The translations under genes were made by a program, and so were the position numbers. From the NCBI GenBank assembly GCA_023230505.1, contig JALNXF010000004.1, positions 54,249 through 118,248 of the forward strand: a stretch of DNA of 64,000 bases. Reading direction: 5' to 3'. Below the pieces are notes generated by a model, which made no database searches, was not told where the DNA came from, and saw only the letters and a list, made by a program, of their open reading frames with translations. The stretch comes from Candidatus Altimarinota bacterium (lineage in GTDB: Bacteria; Patescibacteriota; Gracilibacteria; BD1-5; UBA2023). Shown here one piece after another: positions 31,227-43,700 of the stretch (its first letter is position 1; every line of letters starts with the position of its first letter).

Positions 31227-32939
31227 CTAATCTTTAATACAGCGAACAGAGAAGTTATTTGATTTATCCCGGTAATCACGAAGAACTCAAACATCATTCC
31301 GAGCTAAACCTCTACCACGAATATTAGTAGAGTTATACTCTGTAGAAGACCATAAGCGTGCACGATTTCCACGATCATAGAAAACATCATTAAGTCCATA
31401 ACCTGCTAAAGGTAAATTAAGAGCCCTTACTACATTATTGCTTTTTGTTTTTGTTAAAATATTATCTTTCCAGCCCAATCAGTTACATCTCCATGTTCAA
31501 TCTGTGGCACTATCTGTACATGTAAGAGCTATTTCTAAATTAAGAAAGTCCTGTTCTTCTGGAACATGCCATCAAGTAGGACAGGCACTCGGAGCATTAG
31601 CTCATGTATATAATTTTCACCAAATATTATCAACTCAATATGTTGAGTTGTAAGTATTTTCCTTTGTTATATCTCAATAACATGCTGTTGATCATGCTGT
31701 ATAATTTCAAGTATAATTATAACAATTATTAGCTCAAGCATTATATGTTAATCAAGTTCCAAGTATACTATTACACCCAGCCCAAGTTTTTCATCAGATA
31801 TTTATATCATCTTGGTTACAATTAGTTCATGGTATATCTCTCCATTGAACTATTGGTGCGGTATAAATTTCACAATTAACTCAGCTGTAATTTGCATTAC
31901 AAATAAATCAACAATTTGAAGCTCATTTTACCCAATCTTGATTTACAGTTGTAGGAGTTCATGTTGTAAGAGTACATCAAATCGAAGAACAAGCTGGTTG
32001 AGTTGTATTACAAGAATTAGTTGGAGTTGGCGTGTCATCTTGACTCACACTAGCACTACTACTTCCTAAAATTATCTTACTAATACTAGATAAATCTCAT
32101 CCAAAACTAGCAAGTAATTGTGGTGAATTTGTAAATAACTCCGTTATTCAAGTTTGAGTTAAGTTTGTTATTTGTACTCATGTAAGAGTAGCTGTTGGTT
32201 GGTTTGTTATTTGTTTTACTATTTCATCTGGTGATATATTTCATTGAATACTATCTTTTAAAATATATGGTAAATTTGTTGATTTATTTACAATATATCT
32301 TGTAGATTGAGATAATAGATTAGTTCATGAGTTGTATATTAAACTTGGAATATTAGATATCCAAGTTGTGGGATTTGTTGTTCAAGAATTAAATTTTATT
32401 AATCATTTGTAATTACCAAGTACTCTAGCAGAATAAGCTTGAGAGTCTGCATAAACTTTACCTTCACTCCAGTTATTTAGAGAAAGAGTATTCTCTAGTG
32501 TTGTAGCTATTTGGTATTGTTTGTAATCAAATGTTGTTCAGTATATGTAGTAGTTATCAGAAAGTGGATCACGTGGAGTTTTTGATATTTTAGTTAGAGT
32601 TGATATTTGATTTTGTATAGTTCATAGATAAGCAACTTCTGTAGTATTTATTTTTCATGTTCAAGTTATTCATTCTGGGACTGGATATTTTCAAGCAGTT
32701 ACTGAATATAGCTCTAATCATTTAGATAGACTAGATGTATCTGATATTCTAGATCCATCACGAGCTTTTGAAGAGAATCATCCAAAAGAAAGAAATGCTA
32801 TGGTTCAGAGTATTGCGAGGATTGAGATGACTACTATTAGTTCAACGAGGGTAAAACCTGCTAATTGACTTCTAAGACCGGTCTTTTTAGAGAAGACCGG
32901 TCTTGTAGACATGGGAGTTTTTTTGTTTAGTAGTTTCAT
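31227..32939 (-). CDS. Large prepilin-like protein with FISUMP-type C-terminal domain
   Basis: 570 residues. The N terminus has a long leader (27 residues) then AGFTLVELIVVISILAILG, a type IV prepilin signal, and a pilin-like DGSRISDTSSLSKGLELYSV helix. The middle is Ser/Thr/Asn-rich with cysteine pairs (SCNTTQPACSSIGC, NCGFICN). The C terminus, CPTGWHVPEEQDFLNLE and RLWSSTEYNSTN then NNFSVRCIKD, is the Fibrobacter succinogenes major paralogous (DUF1566-like) domain common on surface proteins. Probably a tip or adhesive minor pilin. The leader contains two copies of AAGACCGGTCTT (32874-32904). Confidence 0.85.
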
Positions 32940-33041
32940 GGGTATTAAATTAAAAAAATAAATAAGTTTTCTTAAAAAGAAACTTGCAAAAAGTTTACTA
33001 CATTATTTGGGAGAGTCAAGTTTTTTTAAATTTTAAACCAA

Positions 33042-33079
33042 TAAAATATCTCTCATTTGGTAAAAGAGAGATATTTTAT
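33042..33079 (-). terminator. Terminator after the secreted coiled-coil gene
   Basis: TAAAATATCTCTC-ATTTGGTAAAA-GAGAGATATTTTA, 34 bases beyond the UAA at 33113 on the minus strand. It shares its arms exactly with the terminator at 31171. Confidence 0.75.
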
Positions 33080-33112
33080 TATATTTTTCGTTCTATTTTC
33101 TGGCTAATTTTT

Positions 33113-33661
33113 TTACATTTTCCCCATTTTTCAAAATTGCTTGTTTGTTGCCTTAAATGCATCAAGCTGTGCTTGTTCGTCTGCAGTAAGGGTAGTTCAG
33201 GCTTTTTTCTTTTCCAAAATCGGTTTAATTGCATCCATTTTAGCTTTCATATCTGCTTGTTTCGCTTTCATTGCGGCTCTTTCTGTTTTAATTTCAGCTA
33301 GGACAGCTTTTTCTGAATCTGTAAGAATTTCTCAATTAATAAGTTTGTCCATTACATTTTCTCTTGCAATTTTTTTAGCTTTAGCTTCAGTAATTTTAGC
33401 TGTGTAAAAAGTCTTTTTTTCATCCGCTGTCATTGTAGCTACTTTCGCTTTTTCATCGGCAGTTAATTGCATTCAGGCTCATTTAATTCATTTTCTCTGT
33501 CACATCATTTTTCATTGAAGTGATTCAGCTCATTCCATTTTGTGGAATTCACCTCTTATTTTGTTAGTAATTTCTGAACCAGTATTACTATTTGCATATG
33601 CAAGTGCTCACGTTGTAGCAATTGTCGCAATTACTAATCATGTAATAATTTTTATTTTCAT
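33113..33661 (-). CDS. Secreted, helical Lys/Ala/Met-rich protein
   Basis: 182 residues with a signal peptide (MKIKIITGLVIATIATTGALAYA) and a mature part made of charged helices. It contains the twice-used phrase LTADEKAKVATMTADE and LTADEQAQLDAF, plus ERAAMKAKQADMKAKM. The layout recalls small periplasmic Spy/CpxP-like helical proteins or extracytoplasmic coiled coils, but no family motif is certain. It lies upstream of the prepilin gene, separated by a terminator. Confidence 0.65.
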
Positions 33662-33806
33662 ATAATATAAATAAATTAAAAAATAAATTGTTTTCTTTAA
33701 GAATGGCCGCTTCTTTAAGGAAACACAGGCAGTATATTAATAATATGTAAGATATATGTAAAATTCTAAATTAATTTTTTTATTTTAAAATTGTCGCATT
33801 AAATAG

Positions 33807-34412
33807 CTATTTATTTTTCCATAAAATAATTTTCTTGTATGCCAAAATCCAAAGTATCGCCCATGAGCTCACTACAGTTGATAATGGAAGAATTTTTTCA
33901 GTATCCACAAAAGCAATATGAATTGCCCCAAAAATAAAAAATAAATAAGTTAATCTTTGTAGCCTTTTCCAGTTTTTTCCGAGAAATTTTTGACTAAATT
34001 TATTTGATGTAAGAGTTAAAATTATTCAAATATACATTCAAATCATTCACCAACCAAAAAGATTAGTTAAATTATAAAAATCTAGACTAGTAAGTCAAAC
34101 TAGAAGCGAAATTTTTGAATTAAGGAAAAATCAAAGTCAGTGAGCTGTGATAAAAATTCATGAAATTATTCAGATTTCTTTTCTTAACGCGACAATTTTT
34201 TTTAGGATTCCGAGTTTTGGTAGTACATCTCTAAGTGGTCTAGAAAAAACTATCAAAAGTAGACAATACCATCCAAAATCTCAAATTTCAACATAATATT
34301 TTGGGTAAAATATTATCAAAATTCAAATAAATGGTACAAATTTTAAGATTTTTTTAATAACCAAAAATCCAGGAAAAACTCAATCAAAAATAATTTTTTT
34401 TAGTGTATTCAT
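33807..34412 (-). CDS. Ferric-reductase-like heme membrane protein (MsrQ/YedZ type)
   Basis: 201 residues and about six membrane helices. The helix pattern with SRPLRDVLPKLGI, the histidine-containing IFITAHGLGFF and later FGAIHIAF, plus NKFSQKFLGKNWKRLQRLTY, matches the ferric-reductase transmembrane domain family. In this family paired histidines hold heme b (YedZ/MsrQ). It is the last gene after a two-component system (2-base gap), suggesting redox-linked control. An MsrP partner is not visible here. Confidence 0.75.
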
Positions 34413-34414
34413 AA

Positions 34415-35668
34415 CTAAAAATTAATAATAAATTTTGTTTCAATTCATTTTTGACTTTCAACTGTTATTTTCCAATTATATATATCAGCGATTTTTTTAA
34501 CTAAGGAAAGTCATATTCCAAAAGAATTTTCTTCTCTAGAATCACTTTCCTGGTAGAATCTATCAAAAATTTTACCTAGATTTTCTTTATTTATTCATTC
34601 TCAAGTATTGCTTATTTCAAGTCAGTTTTTATTAATTGTAATTTTTATTCACCCCAAAACTTTATTATATTTTATAGCATTTGACATTAAATTACTAAAA
34701 AATATTTCAAAATATTCTCCGTTTGTATTAATTTCTAATATTTCATTTTCAATAAGTTCAATTTTTAAAGTTTTTTGTTCTAAAATTATTTCATAATTTT
34801 TAATTATTTTTTTAATAAATTCATTTACATTTATAATTTTATTTTCAATATTTTCACTTATTGTGGAAAGACTAATTAGAGCCTGAATTAAATTATTCAT
34901 TTTATCTAATTCTCATAAACTTTCCTCAACGGATTCTTTATAATTTTTCTTAAGTTTTGCTAGTTGCAAGGAACTTTTTATTACTGAAATTGGAGTTTTG
35001 AGTTCATGACCTGCATTATGAATAAATTGTTCCATATCATCCAAATTTTCTTCAACTGGCTTAAGGGTTCTTGATACAAACCTAAAACTAATAAAATAAA
35101 TTAAAAATGAAAGCAAAATAGCAAAAAATAAATATTCTCAAAGTTCTTTTAAAAAATCTGCCATTGTAAGTCTTGATTCTACAAAAGAAATAATTGAAAT
35201 ATTTTCATTAATTTTTTTATTTACAAAAAAATATTCTAAAGAATTATATGAAAAAGAATTATTATTGCTTTGCAGTGCTTTGCTTAAAATTTCTCAATAT
35301 AAGATATTATCTTTTATTGGTGAAAAAAGTATTCTTAGTGTACTATTATCATATAAGAAAAAATTTTGAATTCTAATTTTTCTTTGAGTATTCCTATTTC
35401 TAGATGGCGCTTGGGGAGCTAATTCATCATCAAATAAATTTTTTCATTCAAATATTAATTCCTCAAAAAGTGGATTTTCTTTTATTCAATTTGATAGAGC
35501 ATCAGTTTGAAAATTAAGTCTTTGAAACTCTTGATTTCTATAGTCAAAATATTTATATCACAAAAAAGAAAGTTCAAGAATTATTACAATAAAAAAAATT
35601 GAAAATGTAAACAAAATTGTGATTTTCTTTTTTTCTTTTGATAGTTTATTTATTGAATTTAAATTCAT
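34415..35668 (-). CDS. Sensor histidine kinase (OmpR-cognate type)
   Basis: 417 residues. Two membrane helices (about residues 16-36 and 177-196) flank an extracytoplasmic sensor. Next come the HisKA segment FIHNAGHELKTPISVIKSSL with the phospho-accepting His, the N box FFSNLMSNAIKYNKV, G1 NTGEGINKENLGKIFDRFYQ and G2 SFGIGLSLVKKIAD. Standard topology of an HPK1-like kinase. The partner regulator is directly upstream (1-base gap) and the ferric-reductase-like gene directly downstream. Confidence 0.93.
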
Positions 35669-35669
35669 A

Positions 35670-36326
35670 TTAATCGATTAAGTAACCAAATCATTTTTGA
35701 GTTTTTATTAAATCATCTCATAATTTTTTTCTGAGATATCCAATATAAACATCAACACTTCTAGAGAACATATGTTCATCAAAATCTCACCAAACATTTT
35801 CAAATAAATTTCTTCTATCAAACGGAGTTCATTTATTTTGAGCCAAATATTTAAGTAAATCAAATTCCTTAGTTGATAGCTTTATAATTTCAGAATCTTT
35901 TGTAACTTGTCTTTTAGAAATATCTATTTCAATATTTTTTATCGCAATAATATTATTTTTATTTGTGAAATTTCTTCTATTTAATGCTTCAATTCTGGAA
36001 ATTAATTCTTCAAAATCAAAAGGTTTTCCAAGATAATCATCAGCTCAAAGATTAAGTCAAACTACAATATCCTTAGTTGTATTTCTAGATGTTAACATTA
36101 AAATCGGAGTATTTATTCATTTATCTCTTGTCTCTTTACATAGAGTTAATCAATCTTTTCCTGGAAGATTTATATCAAGAATAATTACATCGAAATGATT
36201 ATCTAAGATTTTTTGTGTTCAAATAATTCCATCAAAAGCAATTTCACTCTTAATTCATTTAAGACTAAAATATTCTCACATATTTTTTGCCAGAGCTCTA
36301 TTATCTTCAATAATTAATACTTTCAT
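35670..36326 (-). CDS. OmpR/PhoB-family response regulator
   Basis: 218 residues. The receiver shows IEDNRALAKNMGEYF, the phospho-acceptor in DVIILDINLPGKDG, the switch residue LMLTSRN and LGADDYLGKPFDFEEL. The C-terminal winged helix has KEFDLLKYLAQNKGTPFDRR and SVDVYIGYLRKKLG. The usual Lys in the D-Y-x-x-K-P loop is kept. It forms an operon with the kinase and the ferric-reductase-like protein. Confidence 0.95.
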
Positions 36327-36425
36327 AAAATTTAATTAAATTCTGTATTGATATTAAATCAATTTGTAAATACAGTGTAAGAATTAATTAATTTCTAATT
36401 ATATAATTTTTTGAAAAAACTCAAA

Positions 36426-37649
36426 TTATCTCCTAAAACTTCTCTTTCTTTCTCAAGAAAAACGTCATCTAGAAGCCGGTTTTTTCGGGGTATTTTGTTT
36501 GGTTTGAGAGACTGTTATAGCAAATGGATGATTTTCTACAACATCAAGCTTTCTTCAAATTAATTTCTCAATATCTTGTAAATATTCCACTTCTTCCTGG
36601 TCACAAAAAGATAGCGCAATACCATTTAATCAAGCTCTTCCGGTTCTTCAAATACGGTGTACATAAGTCTCACTTTCATTTGGAAGGTCAAAATTAATTA
36701 CATGAGAAAGATCATCAACATCTATTCCACGAGCTGCAATATCTGTAGCTACTAGCACTCTTGTTTTCCCAGTTTTAAAATTACTCAGTGCTCTCTGGCG
36801 AGCGTTTTGGGATTTATTTCAATGAATGGCTTCGGATGTAATTCAAACCTTATCTAAGTCTTTTACAATTCTATCTGCTCAATGTTTTGTGCGAGAAAAA
36901 ACTAAAACCGAAACTATCGCAGGATTTTTTAATAAATGAGCTAAAAGAAGTTTTTTGTCATTTTTTTTCACAAAATAAATTGCTTGTTTTACAGTATCAG
37001 CAGTTGAAGAAACTGGAGTAACTTCGATTTTTACAGGATTAACAAGAATTGAATTAGCAAGTGCTAGAATCTCTTTTGGCATCGTAGCCGAGAAAAATAA
37101 GGTTTGTTTTTTTGCTGGAAGCTTAGCTAGAACTTTTTTAACATCATTTATAAATCACATATTTAGCATTCTATCAGCCTCATCTAGAATAAATATTTCT
37201 ACATATTTTAAATTTATAAAACCCTGATTCATAAGATCCAAAAGTCTTCCTGGAGTCGCCACCAAAATATCTATTCATTTTTTTAATTTTTGAGTTTGAG
37301 CATATTGAGAAACTCATCAAAAAACAACAGCATGACGAAGTCATAGGTTTTTCCCGTAAGCAGTAAAACTCTCTTCTATCTGAATAGCAAGCTCACGAGT
37401 CGGAGTCAAAATAAGCGATTTAATCACTCTTGGCACATTTGAAACTTCTTTTTCTCTCGATAAGATTTGAAGTGTTGGAATTGCAAAAGCTGCAGTTTTT
37501 CATGTACCGGTTTGAGCACCACCTATAACATCTCTTCATTCGAGAATATAGGGAATTGCCTTTTCCTGGATTGGCGTAGGATTTTTATATCACTCCTTTT
37601 CAAGAGCTTTTAAAATAGGACTTATTAAATTTAGGTCTGTAAATAACAT
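36426..37649 (-). CDS. DEAD-box RNA helicase (RhlE-like)
   Basis: 407 residues. Q motif and motif [18 protein letters not shown] and [20 protein letters not shown]. Motif Ia [12 protein letters not shown] box [14 protein letters not shown], motif III FSATMP, motif [15 protein letters not shown], motif VI HRIGRTGRAG. The C-terminal tail is short and basic ([14 protein letters not shown]), like RhlE/CsdA-type helicases that remodel RNA and ribosomal subunits in the cold. The start ATG at 37649 is 4 codons before the conserved [11 protein letters not shown] helix. Confidence 0.95.
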
Positions 37650-37736
37650 CGTTTATTTGGGTGAAAAAATATATTCTTTTTTATAAGAAGCCACAGTATA
37701 TTCAAAAAAGTCTTTTTGTCGATTTTAAAAAATTTA

Positions 37737-38150
37737 TTAATAAATTTCCTTCAATCAATCTATTAAATCTTTTAAAATTTTTTCTTTGATTTTTTCTCTA
37801 TTTGTTATCGAAAATTTTCAGACATAGTGGAGTTTTGATTTTTTTGATAACTCAGATGAGGCTAGTTCAATATGCGTATATCAGAATTTTATATCAGTTT
37901 TGTCATATCTAAAAACACAATTAACAATTCTCTGAATTCCTTGCTCCGCGTCATTTACTCTAATTTTTAAATTATTGTTTCAAGAAATAATAGAATCAAG
38001 TTTGAAATGTTTTTCAAGTTCCTTTTCAAGAAAATCCTCAACTAAATCTACGGTTTTCCCAAATTCATCCTCAAATTTTCACTTAAACCTAACTTTTGAT
38101 TTAATTCATCCAGCCTGCGCCTCCTTCATTTTCACTAATTTTGAAATCAT
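37737..38150 (-). CDS. Hypothetical protein, possibly ribosome-binding-factor-like fold
   Basis: 137 residues, soluble, alternating helices and strands (NNLKIRVNDAEQGIQRIVNC, KLHYVGKFSITNREK). No firm family. The N-terminal 10 residues could be extra, since an internal ATG is at codon 8. It lies between the metallophosphoesterase and helicase genes on the same strand. Confidence 0.6.
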
Positions 38151-38218
38151 ATTTTCCGGTAATTTTTAATAAGATATTCTCTAGTATATTCAAAAATGTG
38201 AAATATTGTAATTAAAAT

Positions 38219-39334
38219 CTACATTTTCCTCAAAACAATATTCACAATTTCTCATCTATTAAAAGTTCTGAGAGTTGGTCACCAGGTTCAGACTCCGTTG
38301 GAGGTGTAGATTTGGAGATTTTGGTAGTTTGTGAGTCAGTAATCGTGTCCGGCGTAGACAATTTGAGTTATAAAATTAAAAGGAAACATTTGTCATCTGT
38401 GGGTGTGACCGGAAAGCTGTAAATCAATTCAGGCATTTGAGGCCTGGTCTAGATGAACTGGGCTGTGGTAAAGTAGAATTTTTGGTGAGGTTTTGTCTAA
38501 ATTTAGCTCATCAAAGACAGTTTTGAAATCTTTAAATTCTCATCTCTCTGGATAACTCAGTCCAATTAAGCTAATTCAGTCAATATTTACAGCTTCATCA
38601 TTTAGGATTTTTATTCAGGCTTTTTCTAGTAGGGAAGCTATTTTCTCTACTCAAAGGTAAGTCTCGTGATTTCCAGTTACATAATAAACTCATTTTTTAG
38701 ATTTTAGATTATTTAGAGGATTGACTAGCTCGTCTAGATTTCAATCCATTCCGTCAAATAAATCTCATACAATAAAAACTGCTTCTGGATTGAGTCAATT
38801 GATTTGAGAGACTATTTTTGTCATAAAATCAGCATTATAAATGTGTCACAAATGAACATCACTTATCATTACAACCTTTTTTCAATCCCAATTAACTGGC
38901 AAATTTTTTATTTTGATTTCGATATTTTTAACGGTCGGACTAAAGGCATAACAAATTCAATAACCCACAAAAATAATTGATAGAACTAAAGCTAAATAAA
39001 TTGATAGTTTATAATTGAGACTGTATTTTTTAAATACAAAATTAAAAAGCAAAATAATTCAAACAATTATCTCAAAATAGAGCAAAAATCAAAGCCAAAT
39101 ACCTGAGCTAAAATATAAAAATTTTGTAAAAATATTCTCGTAAATATGAGCCAGACTTGATGAGACTACAAAGCTAAAACTTAAAATTAGAGCCAAGAGA
39201 AGTAATAAGATTTTTACCTTAAATACAGTAATTCAAAAAAATTTCACCACAATCAAATAAAGCAGGAAATGTCATCAAAACAAAACTGTCGAGAATAATA
39301 ATAGAAAAAATAAGATAAAAAAAGTTTGTTGCAT
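38219..39334 (-). CDS. Membrane-bound metallophosphoesterase
   Basis: 371 residues: four N-terminal membrane helices (to about residue 130), then a calcineurin-type phosphoesterase. It has all metal-binding blocks: MISDVHLGH near 157, IVGDLFDGMDG, VTGNHETYLG, LLYHSP and LSGHTHRGQMFP. This is the YaeI/YkuE-like architecture, acting on lipid-linked or cell-wall phosphodiesters at the membrane; the exact substrate is unknown. It ends with YTSNGVGTWGPTLR, typical of the subfamily. Confidence 0.9.
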
Positions 39335-39369
39335 AAAGAGAATTATTAATTATATTATTTTGCCTCATT

Positions 39370-39453
39370 TGTCATTCCCTTGAAGAAGGGAATCTTCTTT
39401 GTATTTTGTAGATTCCTGCCTACGCAGGAATGACAAAAGTTGAGGGAATGACA
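39370..39453. repeat. GTCATTCC-family palindromic element (REP/MITE-like)
   Basis: The outer ends TGTCATTCCC (39370) and CAGGAATGACA (39424-39434) are inverted. Each half also folds: TTCCCTTGAAGAAGGGAA and ATTCCTGCCTACGCAGGAAT. A third GGGAATGACA follows at 39444. It sits between divergent genes, 36 bases from the metallophosphoesterase start. This motif type is widespread in unrelated bacteria. Confidence 0.8.
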
Positions 39454-39502
39454 GATATTGTAATTATATACTATTTTCTTAAAAAGAAAGTTTTATGTTT
39501 TT

Positions 39503-39529
39503 TTGACAAAATTTAAAATTGTTTAATAT
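39503..39529 (+). promoter_or_regulatory. Probable promoter of the PLD-family gene
   Basis: TTGACA (39503-39508), 15 bases, then TAATAT (39524-39529), about 35 bases ahead of the ATG at 39564. The spacing is slightly short. Confidence 0.5.
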
Positions 39530-39563
39530 AGGATATTGAACACGGTTTTACTAAAAAATTAAT

Positions 39564-40706
39564 ATGGTAAATTACGAAAAAAATATAACAAAATTAATAA
39601 TTGATTGAGAGAATGCAACAAGTGAGATTATTAATTGTATAAAAGAAGCAAAAAAGACAATTAGAATAAGAATGTTTATGTGGAGGGATGATAATTCTTG
39701 AAGAAAAATTCTTGATATTCTTGAAGAAAAATTGAAATCTAATCCAGAAATTAAGGTATTTATCGAAAAGGATTCTTTTTGAAGCCTTGTTTATAATTTC
39801 CAAAAATGGATATCTTTTTGAAAACTCGGTTGAGATATTTTTTCAAGTGAAAAAGGTCAGAATTTTATCAAAAATAATAAAAATTTAGTATTTTCTTTTG
39901 TGGGGTCAAGGTCTATTTTATTTTTCAAATATTTAAAGGAAAATGATCATTCAAAAATATTTTTATTTGATGAAAATACTGTAAATAGTATTGTAATAAT
40001 TTGATGAATGAATATTGCAGATGAATATTTGACTGCTCAAAATTCTGAATCTTCAAATGTTTGAGGTTGGCATGATTATATGGTAAAACTAGAATGAAAA
40101 ATTGCTAATAAATTTAGTTCTCACATCTCAAAACATTCAAAAAAATGACTAAGAAAAAAAATATTATCTTGAATAGAAATTCTATCGAGCATTAGAAATA
40201 AAAGAACTCTAAGATCTGAAATTTTGATACAATTATATAAGGCAAAAAAATCAATAATAATTGAACATTGATATATAACAGATAATTTAACAATAAGAAA
40301 GCTAAGAAAAATTAGTCAGAAGTGAATAAATATAAAAATAATTCTTCCAAATGTCTCTGATGGTGTTTATCATGCGAATATGCACAGTATTTATAAGATT
40401 TTGAAGCCAACTCTTCTTACTCACAAAATAACTCCAAATATTGAAGTTTATCTTTATAAATGAATGATTCATGCGAAAGTTATGGTAATTGATGATGAGG
40501 TTTCAATAATTGGTTCAGCCAATTTAACTAATTGAAGTTTTGATATCCTAAAAGAAACTAACGCGATTTTTAGACAAAAAGATTGAGTGACAAAAGAACT
40601 TCTGACTCAACTAAATCTTGACCTAAAAAATTGTGAGAAAATAACGCTTGAAAATATTCCGAAATATAATAAATTTTTAGCTAAAATTCAGAAGTTTTTT
40701 ATCTAA
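39564..40706 (+). CDS. Phospholipase D-family protein (cardiolipin synthase-like)
   Basis: 380 residues with two HKD-type motifs. The first is degenerate or variant, DHSKIFLFDENTVNSIVIIGG (near 132). The second is canonical: IHAKVMVIDDEVSIIGSAN then LTNGSFDILKETNA (near 300). Cardiolipin synthases of this type join two phosphatidylglycerols or use phosphatidylethanolamine. No membrane helices are evident at the N terminus, so it resembles ClsB or a PLD-like hydrolase more than ClsA. The stop overlaps the stop of the giant gene on the other strand. Confidence 0.82.
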
Positions 40707-43700
40707 ATTCTTTGCATAGTTGTAAGTAGATTTCTTTGGATTAGTTCAAAACTCTTATCGTGTTCTAGATTTTTTTCATGGCTTCAGAGCTTATCTTTGT
40801 TTTCTAATAAATGAACAATCTCGTGAGTTGTTATTTCTATGATTTTTTCCTGAGTTTCTGGATCTCAGAAATTTTTGATCCAATTTCCTATATGGTCAAT
40901 ATTCCAATACATATAAATATTTCAACCAATTTTTTTATACTTTGCCGCACTATTTTCTCATCAATCTCTTTCATAATAAGAATTTATAAATTTTCATCAA
41001 TACAAATTACCTGTAAGTTCCGAAAAATTATTTTCCATAAAATTATTAAAATTCTTAATCTGCTCTACACTTACTCATAATTTTTCTGATATTTTTTCAG
41101 GTTTAATATTATAATTTCTTTCTACATTTTCCATTCATCTATTTATGCTATCGCTTGTGAAAAAACTTTGATCTTGCATTTCATTAAATATCGAAGAATT
41201 GCTTTGTATTCTATTTTTTGCAAGGATTTTTTGTTTCATTTCACGGAGATTTGTAATTTTTCATTCATATTCAAAATTCGCTTGGATGAGAAATTGTGCC
41301 ATTCGCTCACTATCATTTTTAAGTATCTCTATTTCGTCATCATTTAGAGCTTGTCAGGAATTATATTTGTCTGCAATCCTATTAATTTGTCTAGAATAAT
41401 TAAGGTGTTTATCTTCAAGACTCAAATAATCCTCTGGAAGCATAGGGATTTTGACTCAAGTGTTTCTGTCAACAAAAGATTTTAACAACATTCCCACAAA
41501 ACCCTTAAATAAATAAGGTTTTAAAATTGGGAGATTTTTCTCTCTCTGGGCTAGGGAATTGCGAGTTTTTGTGAGTTCCATTCATGCCGGCACTTCAATA
41601 GAAATATTTCTAGATTTTATAAATTTACTCATCCAATCCGGCAAATCATCTAAATAATCATCTGGCAAATCTCTTATATACAAATTATTTTTGGTTTTTC
41701 TCTCTATTTTATCAGATGTCTCAAATATTTTAATTTCTCAATATCCAGGAACTGCGACAGTCTCAAGAAGTTCCTTAGTATTTACAATACTTTCTCATTT
41801 ATAAAGAATTTCCACGTCATCCACATTTCACACATATTTCTGGATATTGTGCACTCCAATTAGTGCCCTCAAATTCCCTCAAATTCAAGAAGCTTTATCA
41901 ACTCTCTCAACGAGAGTTCATTTAAAATCTTCATTAATTACCTCATAGCTTATCTCAAAATCATGAATAAGTCATCACTCGTTAAATATTGGCTTAAATA
42001 CGAGAACTGTAGTCTTTCAATCTCAAACTCCAGTCTTCACTCTGATTTCTTTTGATTCAATAGCTGTAGAATAAAATCCCTGCCCAAACATTCCTTCTGA
42101 ATTCGCTCCGGTTTTAGATGATTCTCCAGGCACAAGCAAATAATTAAAGACTTGCTTTAAATTCATTCAAATAGGATCTCTTACACTTGATACCCAATTT
42201 CCGTCTTCTTCATAGAAATTAATCTCAATTTTTCAGGAATTTCCACTTCCCAATATCACATCACGTGAGTTTTGAACTAGCTCTCTTACCCAAATCATCG
42301 CAGATTCATCTTGTCCGTCAATAGAAGATCTAATTTCATTTTGAAATAATTCACAATTATAATTTTTACTTAAAATATTTTGGGTAAAATTCTCCAAATG
42401 TTGCTCATCCTCAATATCCATAAGCTCCTTATTATGAAGCCTATAACCAGCAATTAATTCCGATAATTTGAATTTCTTATCTCACTCTATTTTGATCACT
42501 GAAATTTCTGATTTCAAAAACTCTCATCCCTTATCCAGAAATTCCCCAAAAGCCACCAAGTCCTGCGGATACTCCCTCAATTTCGCCCTTAACTCGTCTA
42601 TTGTTTTATCAATTTGCGCTATAATTGAAACTTCTTCCAGAGTTGATTTATTGGATAGATTTTTTTCGAGAAGGTAAATTACGACTTGCTCAAAAAATTG
42701 ATATTTATCAGGAATATAATTATGATTAGGATATATTTGTCAAAAAATATAATTACGATATGTATCATAAATACGTTTAGAATTAATTTGTTCTTCTTGA
42801 ATTAATGGTTCAAACTCATCTATAAACTTTCTTATACCTTTTATTATATTTATATCTGTAATAGGATTTTTTCTTAAATCATAAGAACTATTTACTAACA
42901 AAATTAATGCAATATTTCATAAAAATGGATATTTAGAACTCAATGGGCTTATTTTAAAATAATTTAAAATATCTTTACCCCAACATTCTCATCAAAATTC
43001 TTTCATATCTTTCATAAATTCCGCATATTTCGGGTCAGAAAGACTTTCTGCTTTTGGTTTATTGAATAAGTTTTTCTCGAGAAGATAGATTACGACTTGC
43101 TCAAGTAATTGATTTCAATTCACTCTATATGAAGGATATTTTTCATTAAAATGCCGATGAAGCATAGAATGATTATCTCATTTCAATGAAAACAGCTTTT
43201 CATCAGTAAAATTTCTAATTATTTTTATAATATTTTTGTCTGTAATTGAATCCATGCCTAATAATGAAAGATAATCCATAATCCAATTAATCATACCTTT
43301 TTCTAAAAAAGGATATTTATGAGATAGATTTATTTCAAATACACTCCAAAGATTATGAATTCAGTCAAAGTTTTTTGTTGCACGAACTGCTTTCATATCC
43401 TTCATAAATTCCGCATATTTAGGGTCAGAAAGACTTTCTGCTTGGAAATCCTCAGAAGCTTTTTTCTCTTGTTGTAATTTCAGACATCTTTTTTTGAGTT
43501 CTGGGGTTGGGGTTATGAATTTTAGAAAATCTGCAAGTTTATCAATGTAATAGCCATTAAGGCTTATTTGATAATTCTTTTTTAATTCACTCTGTATATT
43601 CCGCCAAGAGGAATTAAGATCAATTTTTTTTATTTCTCAAGAAAAAATAATTATCATTAATTTTTTATTTAATAAAAACTCATAATAAAATTCAGAGAGA

